A DNA stretch of 64,000 nucleotides from the NCBI GenBank assembly GCA_947683425.1, contig CANTUQ010000159.1, forward strand, positions 2,294,001-2,358,000, read 5' to 3'. How positions within the stretch are numbered: the stretch's first letter is position 1; each line of letters opens with the position of its first letter. The position numbers and the translations under genes were made by a program. Source of the DNA: Excoecaria cochinchinensis (Eukaryota; Streptophyta; Magnoliopsida; Malpighiales; Euphorbiaceae). This document shows positions 10,511 to 22,416 of this stretch, piece by piece. Below the pieces are notes generated by a model. That model made no database searches, was not told where the DNA came from, and saw nothing but the letters and a program-made list of their open reading frames with translations.

Positions 10511-10680
10511 AAAACGTGATTTTTGGCATTTTTTCGGGATTTTTTCCCCAAAATTGATTTTTTATCAATTTTTTTAAGGATTTTCATGATTTTTTTCCAT
10601 TTTTAAAACATAAATAAGGAATATTTGAATTAATTAAGGGTTTTGTCCTTAATTAATTAGGTTTTCAAATTTTTCATTCA

Positions 10681-10688
10681 TATAAATA
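10681..10688 (+). promoter_or_regulatory. TATA box of element B LTR
   Basis: TATAAATA sits about 500 bases into the LTR, followed by a purine-rich GAAAGAGAAAGGGGAGAG run. Position and sequence fit an LTR promoter; no transcript evidence is available. Confidence 0.45.
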
Positions 10689-11286
10689 GAAAAATTTGGA
10701 AAGAGAAAGGGGAGAGAATTCCAACTTTTCTTATTTTTATTTCTAATTTGTGGCTCAAAAAAAAGAAAATCAATCATCATTTTTCTCTCTATTGAATCCG
10801 AATTCTGAGGGTAAACATTCTGAGCCCGATCTCATAGTTTTATTTGTTCATTTTTTATTGTATTATTTTTATCTCTTGTTTACAATTAATTAATTAACAT
10901 GTAGATTTTTAATGTTTCCATTTATTTATTTATTCAATTGTTTATATATTTGTTTTATTTAATATGTTTGTTATTGTTATTATTATTATTATTATTTATT
11001 ATTATTATTATTAATATTATTATTATTATTATCAATTTATTTGCTTTTATGTATTAATTTATTAACATGTCAATTTATTTATTTCATTAGGTCATTTAAT
11101 TTATTGTCATTCATAATACATTTATTTCATTTATTTTAATTTATTATTTTTTATTTCATGTGTTTAATTGATTTTCTTGATTTAATTACTAACATTAATT
11201 TCATTTGTGTTTGTTTTGATTCTAATACTTATTTTCCTTGCTTTGGCATTCTCGTGAGCAAATGGGGAGATCCAGGAGGCTCATTT

Positions 11287-12384
11287 TGTAACGTCCCAAA
11301 AAGGGCCTAGTCGGAATTCGTGAGCTAAGTAGGGAAATTACGGGCATTTCAGTAATTTATGCATGAGGAAATTTGGATAATAAGGACTTAAGTGTAAAAT
11401 GAATTAAGTATTGTTAAGTGAAGCCATTATCTAGTGAAGTGTGTGTACTGTACCAAGGATCTAAAGCAATTATTTTAGAAGTTATCTTGTGTGTGTGGTG
11501 TTTTGTGCCAAGTGATGAGAAGTCAAAATGGGAACCTTTGGTCCAATAGGATTGTGCCAAGTGGACTAGGTAGGTTAGAGCAATAAATGTGAAGTGAGTG
11601 AAGGAGAGAGGAAAGGAAGAAAAGCAAATTTTCTTCTCTCTCACGTTTCCTCTCCTCCTTCTTCTTCTTCATTCCTTATTACTCTCACTTGCTTGCTCCA
11701 ACGTGAACCTTGGACTTTGAGGTTGGATTTCTGATTTTGAGTTGGATTTTGAAATGTAAGTGATTGGATTTTCTTGGTTTGCTTTGGGTTCTTCTTCTCC
11801 TTCTTTATTTCTGGTTTTGGTTGTGTAATGTATGGCTTGACTTAAGTGTGTTCTTGGTTAGGTTTTGTGCAAGAAACAAAGGAGAGAAGGAAGAACAAGG
11901 GAAAGGAGAAAGTGGGACTTTGAAAGAAGAGTGAAGCTTCACTTTTGAGGTTTGGGAGCTTTGACTTGAATGTGTGCTTAAAGGGAATTTGTTTGCCTTG
12001 TTCTCATTTGAATTTTGTTTGTGTATTTGTGTTGTTATTTCTGGAATTTTGAGTGTTTTGTTTGAGTATATACATGTGTTTGTTTGAGTATGGAAGATGA
12101 TGTGAGATGCTAGTGTTATAGTGATAGTAAGTATGTGATGTTGAAGTGATTTGAGCTTGGCCTTTTTGCATGAAATTGAGTTAAGTTTAGTGGTGTAAAT
12201 TATGTCTATAAATGATTTTAAGCATGTTAGTTTGAATGTGTTTAGTAATTTGAAGAGTGTTTGCATGAGGGGTTAAAGTGGTTTTGAGTTAGGAGTTAAG
12301 TTTGCATGTAACAAGTGTGTTTTTCTGAAAAATTTGGGTTTTGGGCCCCGACGTCCTTCCAACGGGGGCGTCGGGGGTGTTACA
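11287..12384 (+). mobile_element. TR-GAG1 5' LTR
   Basis: Starts TGTAACGTCCCAAAAAGGGC and ends GTCGGGGGTGTTACA, 1098 bases. It shares the family motif GGCCTAGTCGGAATTCGTGA near the start and a GTAAGTG donor-like site at 11756. Near its end it has an inverted repeat with arms CCCCGACG and CGTCGGGG (about 12348-12378). It is shorter than other Tekay-like LTRs here (2.5-4.2 kb) because the downstream half, with the GCTTAGC hairpin module, is missing. Confidence 0.88.
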
Positions 12385-12387
12385 AGT

Positions 12388-12400
12388 TTTGTATCAAAGC
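12388..12400 (+). other. Degenerate primer binding site, TR-GAG1
   Basis: TTGTATCAAAGC differs at two positions from TGGTATCAGAGC, the initiator-Met tRNA primer site seen intact at 52599 and 59239. It lies a few bases after the LTR end. Confidence 0.7.
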
Positions 12401-12512
12401 CTGGTTTAGGCGGTTCTGGTTGTCTTTGATTGTTTAGTGTCGAGTCTTTGCATACGAGTCGGTTTTGTGTCGTGGCCTAATGCAAATGTGTCTTGTCTTG
12501 TGTAGCGTCTAG

Positions 12513-13695
12513 ATGGAGTCTGATCCAAGTTAGAACATGGGTGAGACAACGGGCAGTGTGAATGCGGTTAGAGTCGAGGAATCTGCTTCGCAGCATCAGC
12601 ATGATGAACGTCATGGTAGGCCTATTGTAGGATTTGAGAATCCGGCCTTGGTGCAAGGTTTGCTTCAGTTAGTGGAGAGGATGACGGCTCCAAAGGCTCC
12701 TATGGAGTTATTGAGAAAGAGAGGAGCCGAAGATTTTCATGGAACATAATTGGATCAATCGGATATGGCCGAGTTCTGGATTGAGAGATTGGATCGGATT
12801 TTGCAAGAGATTAGTTGTCCCGTCAATATGAGGGCGTCATATGTAGTGTCACTACTACAAGGATCGACGTATGATTGGTGAAAACTTGTGCTCCGTAACT
12901 TGCAACGACCAGCTGAGTTGACATGGGAGTTCTTTAAGCAAGAGTTTGAGCAGAAGTATGCGACGAAAGCATACCGTGAGGCAAAGTGGAAAGAGTTCAT
13001 CAGTTTGAAGCAACAGGCTATGACAGTGAGTGAGTATGAGAAGGAGTTTGTCGCTTGAGTAAGTATGTATCGGAGTTCCTTTTGACAGAAGAGTTTAACT
13101 ATCAGCATTTCCAGGATGGGTTGAGAAAAGTGATTCGAGGTCCCTTATCGGCAATGGCAGTTATGCAACCGATTGGGTACTATCAGCTAGTGGCAGCAGC
13201 AATCAAATTAAAAGAATCTAAGTTGATTAAACAGAAGATTGAGCAAAAGAGGAAGGCACCGGATAGTGGACATGGAAGTGTTAAGAAGTCGAGAGGTGTT
13301 CTAAGTGATCAAGGAGTGAAGGGTTCGGTTCCAGTGCATTCTGAAGTTGGGAGTATAGCGCCACCCTCTAGCAGGGGAAGTGTGATTCCAGAATACGAGC
13401 ACTGTCAAGAATGCCACTGGGGCGAGTGTATGAGAGTCTCTGGAGCGTGCTTTAAATGTGGAAGCAAAGAGCATATGGTGGCAAGTTGTCCGAACCGAAG
13501 AGAGCTACAGGATCGACCCAAGAGTAGAGTGAGCGGTCAAAGATCGAGAGGGAATCGAAGTGGCAGAGGTAGTGGAAGACCTTCACAGGCGCCGTCGGAA
13601 TCAGTGCAAAAGCCGCTTATGTGCGCCCGCTATGCTTGGAGAGGATGCAGCTAACCGAGCAAGACCTTCCGGTAAGTTGTGTTATTAGCCTTTGT
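12513..13695 (+). pseudogene. gag: Decayed gag of TR-GAG1
   Basis: Begins MESDPS, as does the gag of TR-GAG2. Recognisable segments are ENPALVQGLLQLVERMTAPK, LDQSDMAEFWIERLDRILQE, LTWEFFKQEFEQKYATKAYR and FQDGLRKVIRGPLSAMAVMQ (Retrotrans_gag-like), then a CCHC zinc knuckle CFKCGSKEHMVASC near 13450 and an Arg/Gly-rich tail. Stops at TAA (about 12747) and TGA (about 12880) and a frameshift near 13050 break it. After a one-base frame correction the C-terminus reads AMLGEDAANRARPSGKLCY, parallel to the TR-GAG2 tail. Gag would assemble the particle and bind RNA; this copy cannot. Confidence 0.88.
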
Positions 13696-13740
13696 TATGT
13701 TCGGTTATTTTTGGGTTGTTCAATTTGCGGATAGCGGGGA

Positions 13741-13772
13741 AATTTCGAGGACAAAATTTCTTTAAGGGGGAG
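13741..13772 (+). other. TR-GAG1 polypurine tract
   Basis: AATTTCGAGGACAAAATTTC followed by TTTAAGGGGGAG is the chromovirus plus-strand priming region that normally sits at the end of pol. It is cut after GGGGGAG by the Ogre-like insertion and resumes as TGAT before the 3' LTR at 23584. Confidence 0.88.
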
Positions 13773-14027
13773 TGTAGACACCGGGTCCCGAGGCAGCCTA
13801 GATCAGGATTACCCGATGATGAAATTAAGTGTGCCTATTTATAGGCAAAAAGGAAAGTTAAAAGTGATGATTTTCTTGTCAAATTGATTTATTAGAAATA
13901 AATAAAAATGTATTTTAAAAAAATATTTTAAGTGCTTTAAAATTATTTTGGGACAAAAAAAGGGTATGCTTTGAAATTATTGTTTTTTAGTCGTATTAAA
14001 AAAAAAAAGTATGCCTAAAAAGCACGG

Positions 14028-14130
14028 CTGTGCTTCTTTGAAAGCACAGATGTGCTCTGCGCTGCACTGCGTGCAGCACGCACGAAAGCACAGCTGTGCT
14101 TGTGCGTGCAGCGCGCACAACCTCGCCGAA
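14028..14130. repeat. AGCACAGCTGTGCT-type palindrome cassette, 5' LTR
   Basis: Contains AGCACGGCTGTGCT (14030), AAAGCACAGATGTGCT and AAAGCACAGCTGTGCTTG (about 14083), plus GTGCGTGCAGCGCGCAC. AGCACAGCTGTGCT is a perfect 14-base palindrome. The same word recurs in the partner LTR at 20690. Confidence 0.8.
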
Positions 14131-15122
14131 ATCGCCCCATTTTGCCCCATTTTGCTGTTTTTTCGATTTTTGGCTTAAGAATTGATTTTTTCTTCATTTT
14201 CTTTTGTGTAATTTAATGCAAAAACCTTTTATTTTCCAAACTCTTCAAATTCATGAGTTTTTTGTGATTATTGCAATTAAATGTATTTAATTCAATTTAA
14301 TAAAAATTCTGAATTTTGGGGTTATAAAATGGTTTATTTAGTGAGGATTTTGGGGGGATTTTTTTTAAGAAAAATATTGTTTTCTCTCTTCTTCTTCTTC
14401 TTCTTCTTCTTCTTATTTTTTTTTCTTTTCTTCTTCAAGAAAAATTCTCTAAGTGTTCTAATTTGATTTTTTTTATTTAATTCTTGAGAGAAATAAATTA
14501 ATTATTTGTTCTTGTAAATTTTTTACTTCTTATTTTCATAATTTTTTCCTTAAGACAAATAAATCAATTATTTGTTGTTGGGATAAAATTTCACTATATA
14601 TTATTTATTTTTCTAAATCAAAGTAAGGAATTATCATCCAACTTCATACATCACATCAAATTTAAGGGTAAACATTTTTTGGCTCAACTTTTAATCTAAT
14701 TTTCAATTTAATTTTTGTTTTCAATTAATTAGTTAACATGTAAATTCTCTTAGATCTATCATTTTCTTCTTATTTTCTTACTCTTTTGTTTTTATGTAAA
14801 TTCTTTTAGATCTATTATTTATTTTACTTTTTATTTCTTGCATGTTTATTTAGTTGTTCATATTATTATTTCTTATTTCTTAATCTTTTATTTAATTGTT
14901 CATATAATTATTTCTTATTCTTATTGTTTATTTAATTGCTCATATTTCTTATTCTTATTCTTATTTCTTATTTAATTGTTCATGTTCATATCATTGTCTT
15001 TATTTTTGTTCATATATTATTGTTATTGTTAGTATTATCATTTAACATGTGTTAGCATGATTTTCTTATTCATTATCAATTCTTGCATATTTAATTTAAT
15101 TGTTCATATTCTTTGATGTTCA

Positions 15123-15180
<58 letters not shown>

Positions 15181-15450
15181 TGCATATTTAATTGGATTGT
15201 TCATATTCTTTGATATTATTATCATTATTATTATTATTTGTTAATTGGATTGTTCATATTATTTGATATTATCATCATTATTATTATTTGTTAATTGGAT
15301 TGTTCATATTCTTTGATATTATTATCATTATTATTACCATTAGTATTGTGATTATTTTTGTATTTAGTATTATCATTATTAGTGTTATTATTATTATCAT
15401 TATTATTTGTCATCATTATTATCATTATTATTATTCTTATTTATTATTTA

Positions 15451-15487
<37 letters not shown>

Positions 15488-15530
15488 TATTATTGTTATT
15501 ATTATTATTATTATTAGTTTTGTTTATTAT
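15123..15530. repeat. ATT microsatellites, 5' LTR
   Basis: ATT runs at 15123-15178, about 15440-15487 and 15495-15515, separated by ATC/ATT-rich spacers. Long hydrophobic frames of Ile, Leu or Tyr across this stretch come from the trinucleotide and are not genes. Confidence 0.9.
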
Positions 15531-16773
15531 TATCATTTATCTTTGTTATCATCATCATTATTATTTTCATATTTTCATGCATGTTGAATTTTATTATTAT
15601 TATCATTATTATTATTATTTCCATGTTTTCATGCATGTTAAATTTTATTGTTTTTATTTATGCATGTTAAATGTTAATATGTTAAGTTGTTTATTTTATC
15701 ATGCCATCTAATTAATTTGTCATACATTATGCATGTTGTTTTATTTATTTTAATTCATTTTTACATGTTATATGTTTAAATCCATTTTTTATTACTAACA
15801 TTATTTTTATTTATTTTTATTTCAATACTTATTTTTCATGTGTGGGCTTTTCCAATTCCAAGTGGGAGCCCATGGAGATTTAAAGATACTATTTGGGAGT
15901 TAATTAATTTGACATTTTTATTGTTTTCCATTATTTTTGTTTATTTGTTTTATCATGTAATTTGTAATAAGTTTATTTATTTTCATGCACGTTAATTAAA
16001 AAGTCGCATAAAATTTTATATTAATAAATTTGATTTTTCTAATAAAATGGGACCAATGTCCTAATTTTTCCATCCAAATAAATTGTCACTTTAAAAATAT
16101 TTTCTTAATTATGCATGTGAGGACCAATGTCCTCATCGATAATGAATAACCCGTTTTATGCATGATTTACATTTATTTTACAATGGGGGTTGTATTCCGC
16201 CCCTAGTTTTGTTGTATTTTATTTTTATGTACTTCATTTTAATTATGCTTTCATTTACTGCTTTCCTTGAATGATCAAACTTGCGCTCTAATTATTGCAT
16301 CGAAATGTATGAGAAAAGAGATGAAAACTTAAATTTAAAACTTAATTATAAAATAACCAAGGTATGAATAAATGAGAAGTCCTGAACCATCTCTGGTCTT
16401 TGGGCTCAACGAGGCGAGAGAGCCATTCCGATGTTACATTGGGATGGGATCTCCAAGACACCTCTTGTGTCCCACCAAAAGACTCAAAAAATAATCCTAG
16501 GCTTCATAGGGTTAGAGGGTCATTCCAATGTTCTATTGGGGTGAATGCCTCCAAGATCCTTTCGGTTTGCCCAAAATGGATATGATGCACCGTCTTAGGC
16601 TCACTGAGGCAAGACGAACTTTCCCAATGTTTTATTGGGTGGCGACTCCATGAAACCTCCTTGTTGCCTAAAATAGACGCCCTTGTATTTTCTTACAAGT
16701 TTTCATGAACCTCTCTGGATCGCCCTAAAGGCGGGCGGTCGGGGCGTCCTACGGGGTTCGGCGCACGTCACAG

Positions 16774-16792
16774 TGGCAACTCCACTGGGGAC
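16774..16792 (+). other. Primer binding site of the Ogre-like element
   Basis: TGGCAACTCCACTGGGGAC begins two bases after the LTR end. It resembles the TGGCGACTC..GGGGA primer sites I recall for Ogre/Tat elements, which are said to use tRNA-Arg. The tRNA assignment should be verified. Confidence 0.6.
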
Positions 16793-16798
16793 CTCTAA

Positions 16799-17497
16799 GT
16801 GGCTTCTCTTCGAAAGTATGACTGTAGCACCAGGATGGAGGTCACCTTAAAGGACCTTGAGCTTTTACAGCAGAAGAATGATGAATCATTCCATGAGTAC
16901 CTTACAAGATGGAGAAATAGGGTCATGGAGATGAAGAGAAAGCCTGACACTGCTGACCAAATCAGGTTGTTTATTAAGAACTCTCGCCCTTACTTGAGGG
17001 ACCTGCTTAACTTTAAGGGGCTCAGAGACTGGGAGTCGCTTAAGGGTATTGCTGTAGAAGCTGAGGGTTCTTACATGGCGAAGAAAGCAAACCAAAACAA
17101 CTTTGCTGGGAAAGGTTATGGCAACAAATCAGGGTACAAACCGGGCAGTGCAGGAAGCAGCAATAATAGAGGAATGGCCGAGGTTTCAGCCACTGAGGTT
17201 GGACAGGTTCAGAGTTACTACTCCAATTTGGGCTGCTCTCTATCTTGGGTATTGGAGAAGTTGACAAAGGAAGGCAAGCTAAGACCTTTGCCACCCAGGC
17301 CAGCCATGAATCAAGGAAAGCCGGGGCACAGAGAGGATCAATACTGTGCTTACCATCAGCACACCAGGCATTTAACAGATTACTGCAGAACTCTGAGGAA
17401 TAAAACTCAAGATCTTATTGATTCCAAAGAGATCACCGATCCTGAGAAGAGAGACAAGAAGAAGAGGGCAGGGTATAATGCAGTTCCCCCACCATGA
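16799..17497 (+). CDS. gag: Partial Ogre-like gag (232 residues)
   Basis: An uninterrupted frame beginning just after the primer site and stopping with TGA at 17495-17497. The N-terminus includes LKDLELLQQKNDESFHEYLT and WRNRVMEMKRKPDTADQIRL, matching the C-terminal half of Ty3/gypsy gag. A distal motif CAYHQHTRHLTDYC has a Cys/His pattern of the type found in Tat-lineage gag. The usual N-terminal gag region is missing: the frame starts within about 30 bases of the primer site. No protease or pol follows. A truncated structural protein might still be made, but function is doubtful. Confidence 0.75.
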   Translation: MASLRKYDCSTRMEVTLKDLELLQQKNDESFHEYLTRWRNRVMEMKRKPDTADQIRLFIKNSRPYLRDLLNFKGLRDWESLKGIAVEAEGSYMAKKANQNNFAGKGYGNKSGYKPGSAGSSNNRGMAEVSATEVGQVQSYYSNLGCSLSWVLEKLTKEGKLRPLPPRPAMNQGKPGHREDQYCAYHQHTRHLTDYCRTLRNKTQDLIDSKEITDPEKRDKKKRAGYNAVPPP

Positions 17498-19682
17498 ATG
17501 TGATCGGAGGAGAAGAATATGTTTTTAACACTTTTTATGATAGTATTTACAGTATTGCTTATTTCAATAAGATGAACAATCTTGCGTATTTATATAGTGT
17601 CTCTAATGATTTCATTTCTCATGATCACGATGCATTCATTTTTTGATATTAATTCAATTAATACGATTACATTTAATCTCGAAACTTTGGAAAACCCAAA
17701 GAAAATCTTGATAGCTTCTGATATAACTCCTGAAGAGAGGAAAATTTCTGAGAGAAAATAAATAAATAAAAAAAAACTAGTTGCAATTAGGGGATTGGAT
17801 GAAAACTCACTAAGAGCACTAGAACCTTTTTGATTACCCGTCAAAGCGATCCATGGATAAGACAGAACCTAGAAAATGATTTAGGCATCCTTTCTTTGTC
17901 TAGCTCTCTAAATGACTATTTTCTACCTTTATTTCATAATCGCTTGCTAGCCCGTTGAGCCTTTATGGAGGTATGCTAAATGCGTGCCAATTTTGTTATT
18001 ACACATGTTAAAACTATCCCCTTGCCTAAAATGATTTTTGCCTTAGAAGAATGGTCGTTCTAGTAAGGATGGATGTACATTATTGATAATTCTACATCAT
18101 TGACAATTCTTTGGGTTATCAAAAATTGCCCTGATATGATTGAGTTTACACTTTGGGAAGAGGGTTTAGTCATGTGTCAAAGACATGAGCTCACAAGAAA
18201 AGCAAAAAAAAAAAAAGAGAAAAAAAGAAAAAGAAAAAGTAGAGCTCAAGATAGTAACCCCTTGATGAGTTTCTGTGGCAATCACTTTAACCTAATTGTT
18301 ATTCTGAGCTTTATAAGCTAAAAGTATCATCAAATCCAAATTCAAGAATCCCTTTATAGTACGCAATTGAGCTGAGGATGGTCCTGCCATCAGTCGAGTA
18401 AAAATTGCGGCCATTTCTTCTCTAGCAACCTGATCCTCCTTTGATAGCCATATACCTAAGCCTAACATTACAACCAAAGTAAGACCTCTTGATTCTTGGT
18501 TCAGTCTTATCTAATTAGCGGAGATGACCTTTTAATAAGGTTCGGTACGTAGGAAGAGGCATATGGTGTTTCTTGAGCTTTAAGCGGGGAGCCACAAGTG
18601 CATTTTTTGCATTTGAGTTGAGTCTCATCCCCAACGTTGCATCTAGAATTTGCTTAAAAAAAAAATAAATAAAGAGCAGAGAGAAAATGTTCAATCATAA
18701 AACCCGAGAGGGCGGATTAATAACAGGAATTTGATGCTTCTAAGATCTATCCTGAGATTAGATGAGGTCATATATTCTTTGAGTTAATGTCAAACAATGA
18801 TCATGTTTAATGAAATCAAATTGAAACACATGCATTTATGTAATGATATATTGGTGTGATCATAGCAGTTCACTTTGTGTGATCAAGGTCATCTACTGTA
18901 TGCCCTCTGCTACTCTCACCACTCAAGCGCTTCAGCTGACTCATCCTGCTATCAACTGTGAAATCAATTCTACAACACCATCATGAGAAGAATCAAGCTC
19001 ATACAGTTATGACATGAGCAAAAGTACATGTTGATTTTTACCAATAGCTTCAACCTCTATGCAAAAAAAAAAAAATTAAAGAAAGCCATTAGAGTGAAAA
19101 CCGTAATTGGCGCTCTAAGCAAAAATTAGGAAAAAAGATAGGGTGAAAACCTGGAATAGGCAATCTGTCCTTAAAAAAAAAAGAAAAGAAAAGCCGCTGG
19201 ATTGGGTTGGGTCCATTCCAGGCAAAAATAAGGCATAGGGTTATGTGAAAATCCGCAAAGGGCGCATTTCCTGCTAAGAAAAGCTAGTGTGAAAATCCAC
19301 AAGGGATGCACTACCTTAGAAAAAATGGCTACAGGTAGCAGATAGGAACCTCACAATCCCAAAGATATGAAATTCAAAGGCAATTCCAAAAGGCATCGAT
19401 CCTATCGCAAATTGCAGCCAGACTGGCTATCATCTCCAAAGTCCACTAAGATGAATTCTTATCTTGCATTCCTGCATTACTCATACATTTCACCTGCATG
19501 CTCACTATTTTTTCTGCATATTTGGATTTCTAATTTTGCAGAAAGAGAGACTCGATGCGGGCACCGGCAAAAGCCGAGTGACGACATCAATCCAGACATC
19601 AGTTTAAGCATTAATCCAACCATCAACGAAAGACTTCTCAAAGAACAATCAATCTAAGGGCTCACAGACAGCACCACATCAT
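17498..19682 (+). other. Non-coding interior of the Ogre-like element
   Basis: About 2.2 kb with no recognisable retrotransposon domain in any frame, where reverse transcriptase and integrase would be expected. It includes A-rich runs (18205-18240, 18655-18670, 19062-19075, 19172-19195) and short repeats of GTGAAAATCCGCAAAGGGCG / GTGAAAATCCACAAGGGATG type (19100-19310). It corresponds to the long 3' untranslated region typical of Ogre-like elements. Confidence 0.65.
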
Positions 19683-20296
19683 CAAATCGAAGGGTTAGCA
19701 TGATAACGGCATTACCACTCCCCGGAGGGTTAGCACGATCATGGCACTACCACTTCACCAAATCAGAAGGGTTAGTACGATGGCGGCACTACCACTCTAC
19801 GGAGGGTTAGCATGACCACAGTACTACCACTTCACCAAATCAGAAGGGTTAGCACGATGGCGGCACTACCACTCTACAGAGGGTTAGCACGATCACGACA
19901 CTACCACTTCACCAAATTAGAAGGGTTAGCACGATGGCAGCACTACCACTCTACAGAGGGTTAGCACGACCATGGCACTACCACTTCATCAAATCCAAGG
20001 GTTAGCACGATGGCGGCACTACCACTCTACGGAGGGTTAGCACGACCACAGCACTACCACTTCACCAAGTAAGAAGGGTTAGCACGATGGCGGCACTACC
20101 ACTCTACGGAGGGTTAGCACGACCACGATACTACCACTTCACCAAATCAGAAGGGTTAGCACGATGGCAGCACTACCACTCTACAGAGGGTTAGCATTAC
20201 CACGGCACTACCACTTCATCAAGTCGAAGGGTTAGCACGATGATGGCACTACCACTCCACGGAGGGTTAGCACGATCACGGCACTACCACTTCAAC
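19683..20296. repeat. 77-bp dimeric tandem repeat in the Ogre-like 3' UTR
   Basis: Eight or so copies of a dimer with ~36- and ~41-base halves, each containing GGGTTAGCACGATGGCGGCA followed by CTACCACT. GGGTTAG starts at 19692, 19728, 19769 and 19804. The same word, in reverse complement and with 34/35-base halves, forms the array at 27965-28515. Confidence 0.9.
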
Positions 20297-20413
20297 ACGC
20301 CGACAAACTGGCGACAACCACCACAACAGCATCATCCGTTCCGGAAAGACAGCCGCCTCAGGTGCGCGCTTCTTTTCCTTTTCTGAGTTTAGGCTCACCT
20401 AGACACTAGTGCA

Positions 20414-20439
20414 CTAGTTTCCCCAAAACTTGGGGCAAC
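20414..20439 (+). other. Polypurine tract of the Ogre-like element
   Basis: CCCCAAAACTTGGGGCAAC directly precedes the 3' LTR, matching CCCCAAAGTTGGGGGCAAT at 10164 and, inverted, TTGCCCCCAATTTTGGGG at 408 and 27806. Confidence 0.8.
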
Positions 20440-20689
20440 TGTAGACTCCAGGTCCCGAGGCAGCCTAGATCAGGATTACCCGATGATGAAATTAAGTGTG
20501 CCTATTTATAGGCAAAAATGAAAGTTGAAAGTGATGATTTCCTTGTCAAATTGATTTATTAGAAATAAATAAAAATGTATTTTAAAAAAATATTTTAAGT
20601 GTTTTAAAATTATTTTGGGACAAAAAAGGGTATGCTTTGAAATTATTGTTTTTTAGTCGTATTAAAAAAAATAAAAAATTCTGCCTGAA

Positions 20690-20815
20690 AAGCACGGCTG
20701 TGCTTCTTTGAAAGCACAACTGTGCTTTGCGCTACACTGCGTGGAGCGCACGCGAAAGCACAGCCGTGCTTTCTTCGGAAGCACAGCAGTGCTTGTGCGT
20801 GCAGCGCGCTCAACC
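20690..20815. repeat. AGCACAGC-type palindrome cassette, 3' LTR
   Basis: AGCACGGCTGTGCT, AAGCACAACTGTGCTT, GCGAAAGCACAGCCGTGCTT and GAAGCACAGCAGTGCTTGTG. One extra AGCACAGC unit is present compared with the 5' LTR cassette. Confidence 0.78.
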
Positions 20816-21068
20816 TCGCCGAAATTGCCCCATTTTGCTGTTTTTCCGATTTTTGGCTTAAAAATTTATTTTTTCTTCATTTTTTTGTGTAATTTAATGC
20901 AAAAACCTTTTATTTTCCAAACTCTTCAAATTCATGAGTTTTTTGTGATTATTGCAATTAAATTTATTTAATTCATTTTAATAAAAATTTTGAATTTTGG
21001 GGTTATAAAATGGTTTTTTTAGTGAGGATTTTGGGGGGATTTTTCTTAAGAAAAATATTGTTTTCTCT

Positions 21069-21099
<31 letters not shown>

Positions 21100-21804
21100 T
21101 TTTTTTCTTTTCTTCTTCAAGAAAAATTCTCCAAGTGTTCTGATTTGATTTTTTTGATTTAATTCTTGAGACAAATAAATTAATTATTTGTTCTTGTAAA
21201 TTTTTTACTTCTTATTTTCATAATTTTTTCCTTAAGACAAATAAATTAATTATTTGTTGTTGGGATAAAATTTCATTATATATTATTGATTTTTCTAAAT
21301 CAAAGTAAGGAATTATCATCTAACTTCATTCATCACATCAAATTTGAGGGTAAACATTTTTTGGCTCAACTTTTAATCTAATTTTCAATTTAATTTTTGT
21401 TTTCAATTAATTAGTTAACATGTAAATTCTCTTAGATCTATCATTTTCTTCTTATTTTCTTACTCTTTTGTTTTTATCTAAATTCTTTTAGATCTATTAT
21501 TTATTTTACTTTTTATTTCTTGCATGTTTATTTAGTTGTTCATATTATTATTTCTTATTTCTTAATCTTTTATTTAATTGTTCATATTATTATTTCTTAT
21601 TCTTATTGTTTATTTAATTGTTCATATTTCTTATTCTTATTCTTATTTCTTATTTAATTGTTCATGTTCATATCATTGTCTTTATTTTTGTTCATATATT
21701 ATTGTTATTGTTAGTATTATCATTTAACATGTGTTAGCATGATTGTCTTATTCATTATCATTTCTTGCATATTTAATTTAATTGTTCATATTATTTCATG
21801 TTCA

Positions 21805-21838
<34 letters not shown>

Positions 21839-21865
21839 GGATTGTTCATTTAATTGGATTGTTCA

Positions 21866-21899
<34 letters not shown>

Positions 21900-22161
21900 G
21901 GATTGTTCATTTAATTGGATTGTTCATATTCTTTGATATTATCATCATTATTATTATTTGTTAATTGGATTGTTCATATTCTTTGATATTATCATCATTA
22001 TTATTATTTGTTAATTGGATTGTTCATATTCTTTGATATTATTATCATTATTATTACCATTAGTATTGTAATTATTTTTGTATTTAGTATTATCATTATT
22101 AGTGTTATTATTATTATCATTATTATTTGTCATCATTATTATTATTCTTATTTATTGTTCA

Positions 22162-22216
<55 letters not shown>

Positions 22217-22324
22217 GATATTATTATTATTTTTATTAGTTTTGTTTATTATTATAATTTATCATTGTTATCATCATCATTATTATTTTCATATTTTCAT
22301 GCATGTTGAATTTTATTATTGTTA

Positions 22325-22416
<92 letters not shown>
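22325..22416. repeat. ATT microsatellite, about 30 units
   Basis: Nearly perfect (ATT)n in the 3' LTR; the 5' LTR has only about five units at the matching place (15596-15616). This locus expanded or contracted after insertion. Confidence 0.95.

Larger units (their letters stand above)
5202..11286 (+). mobile_element. Ogre/Tat-like element B (internal 3' end and partial 3' LTR), split by CACTA1
   Basis: 5202-5255 and 9547-10181 are joined once CACTA1 and one GGA copy are removed. They carry a 3' untranslated tandem array, a polypurine tract and then a 3' LTR (10182-11286) cut by insertion of TR-GAG1. No coding sequence of this element is left in the window. The 5' part is not visible because LTR B begins the block. 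Confidence 0.7.
10182..11286 (+). mobile_element. Element B 3' LTR (truncated by TR-GAG1)
   Basis: Starts TGTAGGCATCGGGTCCTAAG right after the polypurine tract and aligns in blocks with the complete Ogre-like LTR (13773-16772). A TATAAATA box lies at 10681-10688. An ATT microsatellite follows at 10975-11035. The LTR stops at 11286, where TR-GAG1 begins. Confidence 0.82.
13773..16772 (+). mobile_element. Ogre-like nested element, 5' LTR (3.0 kb)
   Basis: Runs from TGTAGACACCGGGTCCCGAG to TTCGGCGCACGTCACA. Landmarks: CpG cassette (14028-14130), CTT repeat (14387-14413), several ATT microsatellites (15123-15530), inverted repeats GGGACCAATGTCCT (16049-16062) and GAGGACCAATGTCCTC (16119-16134), and three spaced hairpins of the CCAATGTTCTATTGG type (16425, 16525, 16623). 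Confidence 0.92.

Noticed and set aside
11805..12266. 153-residue minus-strand frame in the TR-GAG1 LTR (and 24114-24563)
   Set aside because: Present in both LTRs only because they are copies; Ser/Thr/Lys/His-rich antisense of a T/G-rich leader, no domain.
13774..13800. Bacterial-style promoters, ribosome sites or operons anywhere in the window
   Set aside because: All evidence is for a plant nuclear genome; no such signals were found.
15288..15711. Long Ile/Leu/Tyr-rich frames here, at 22008-22511 and at 25810-26283
   Set aside because: They are translations of ATT/AAT microsatellites in LTRs, in all frames, with no domain.
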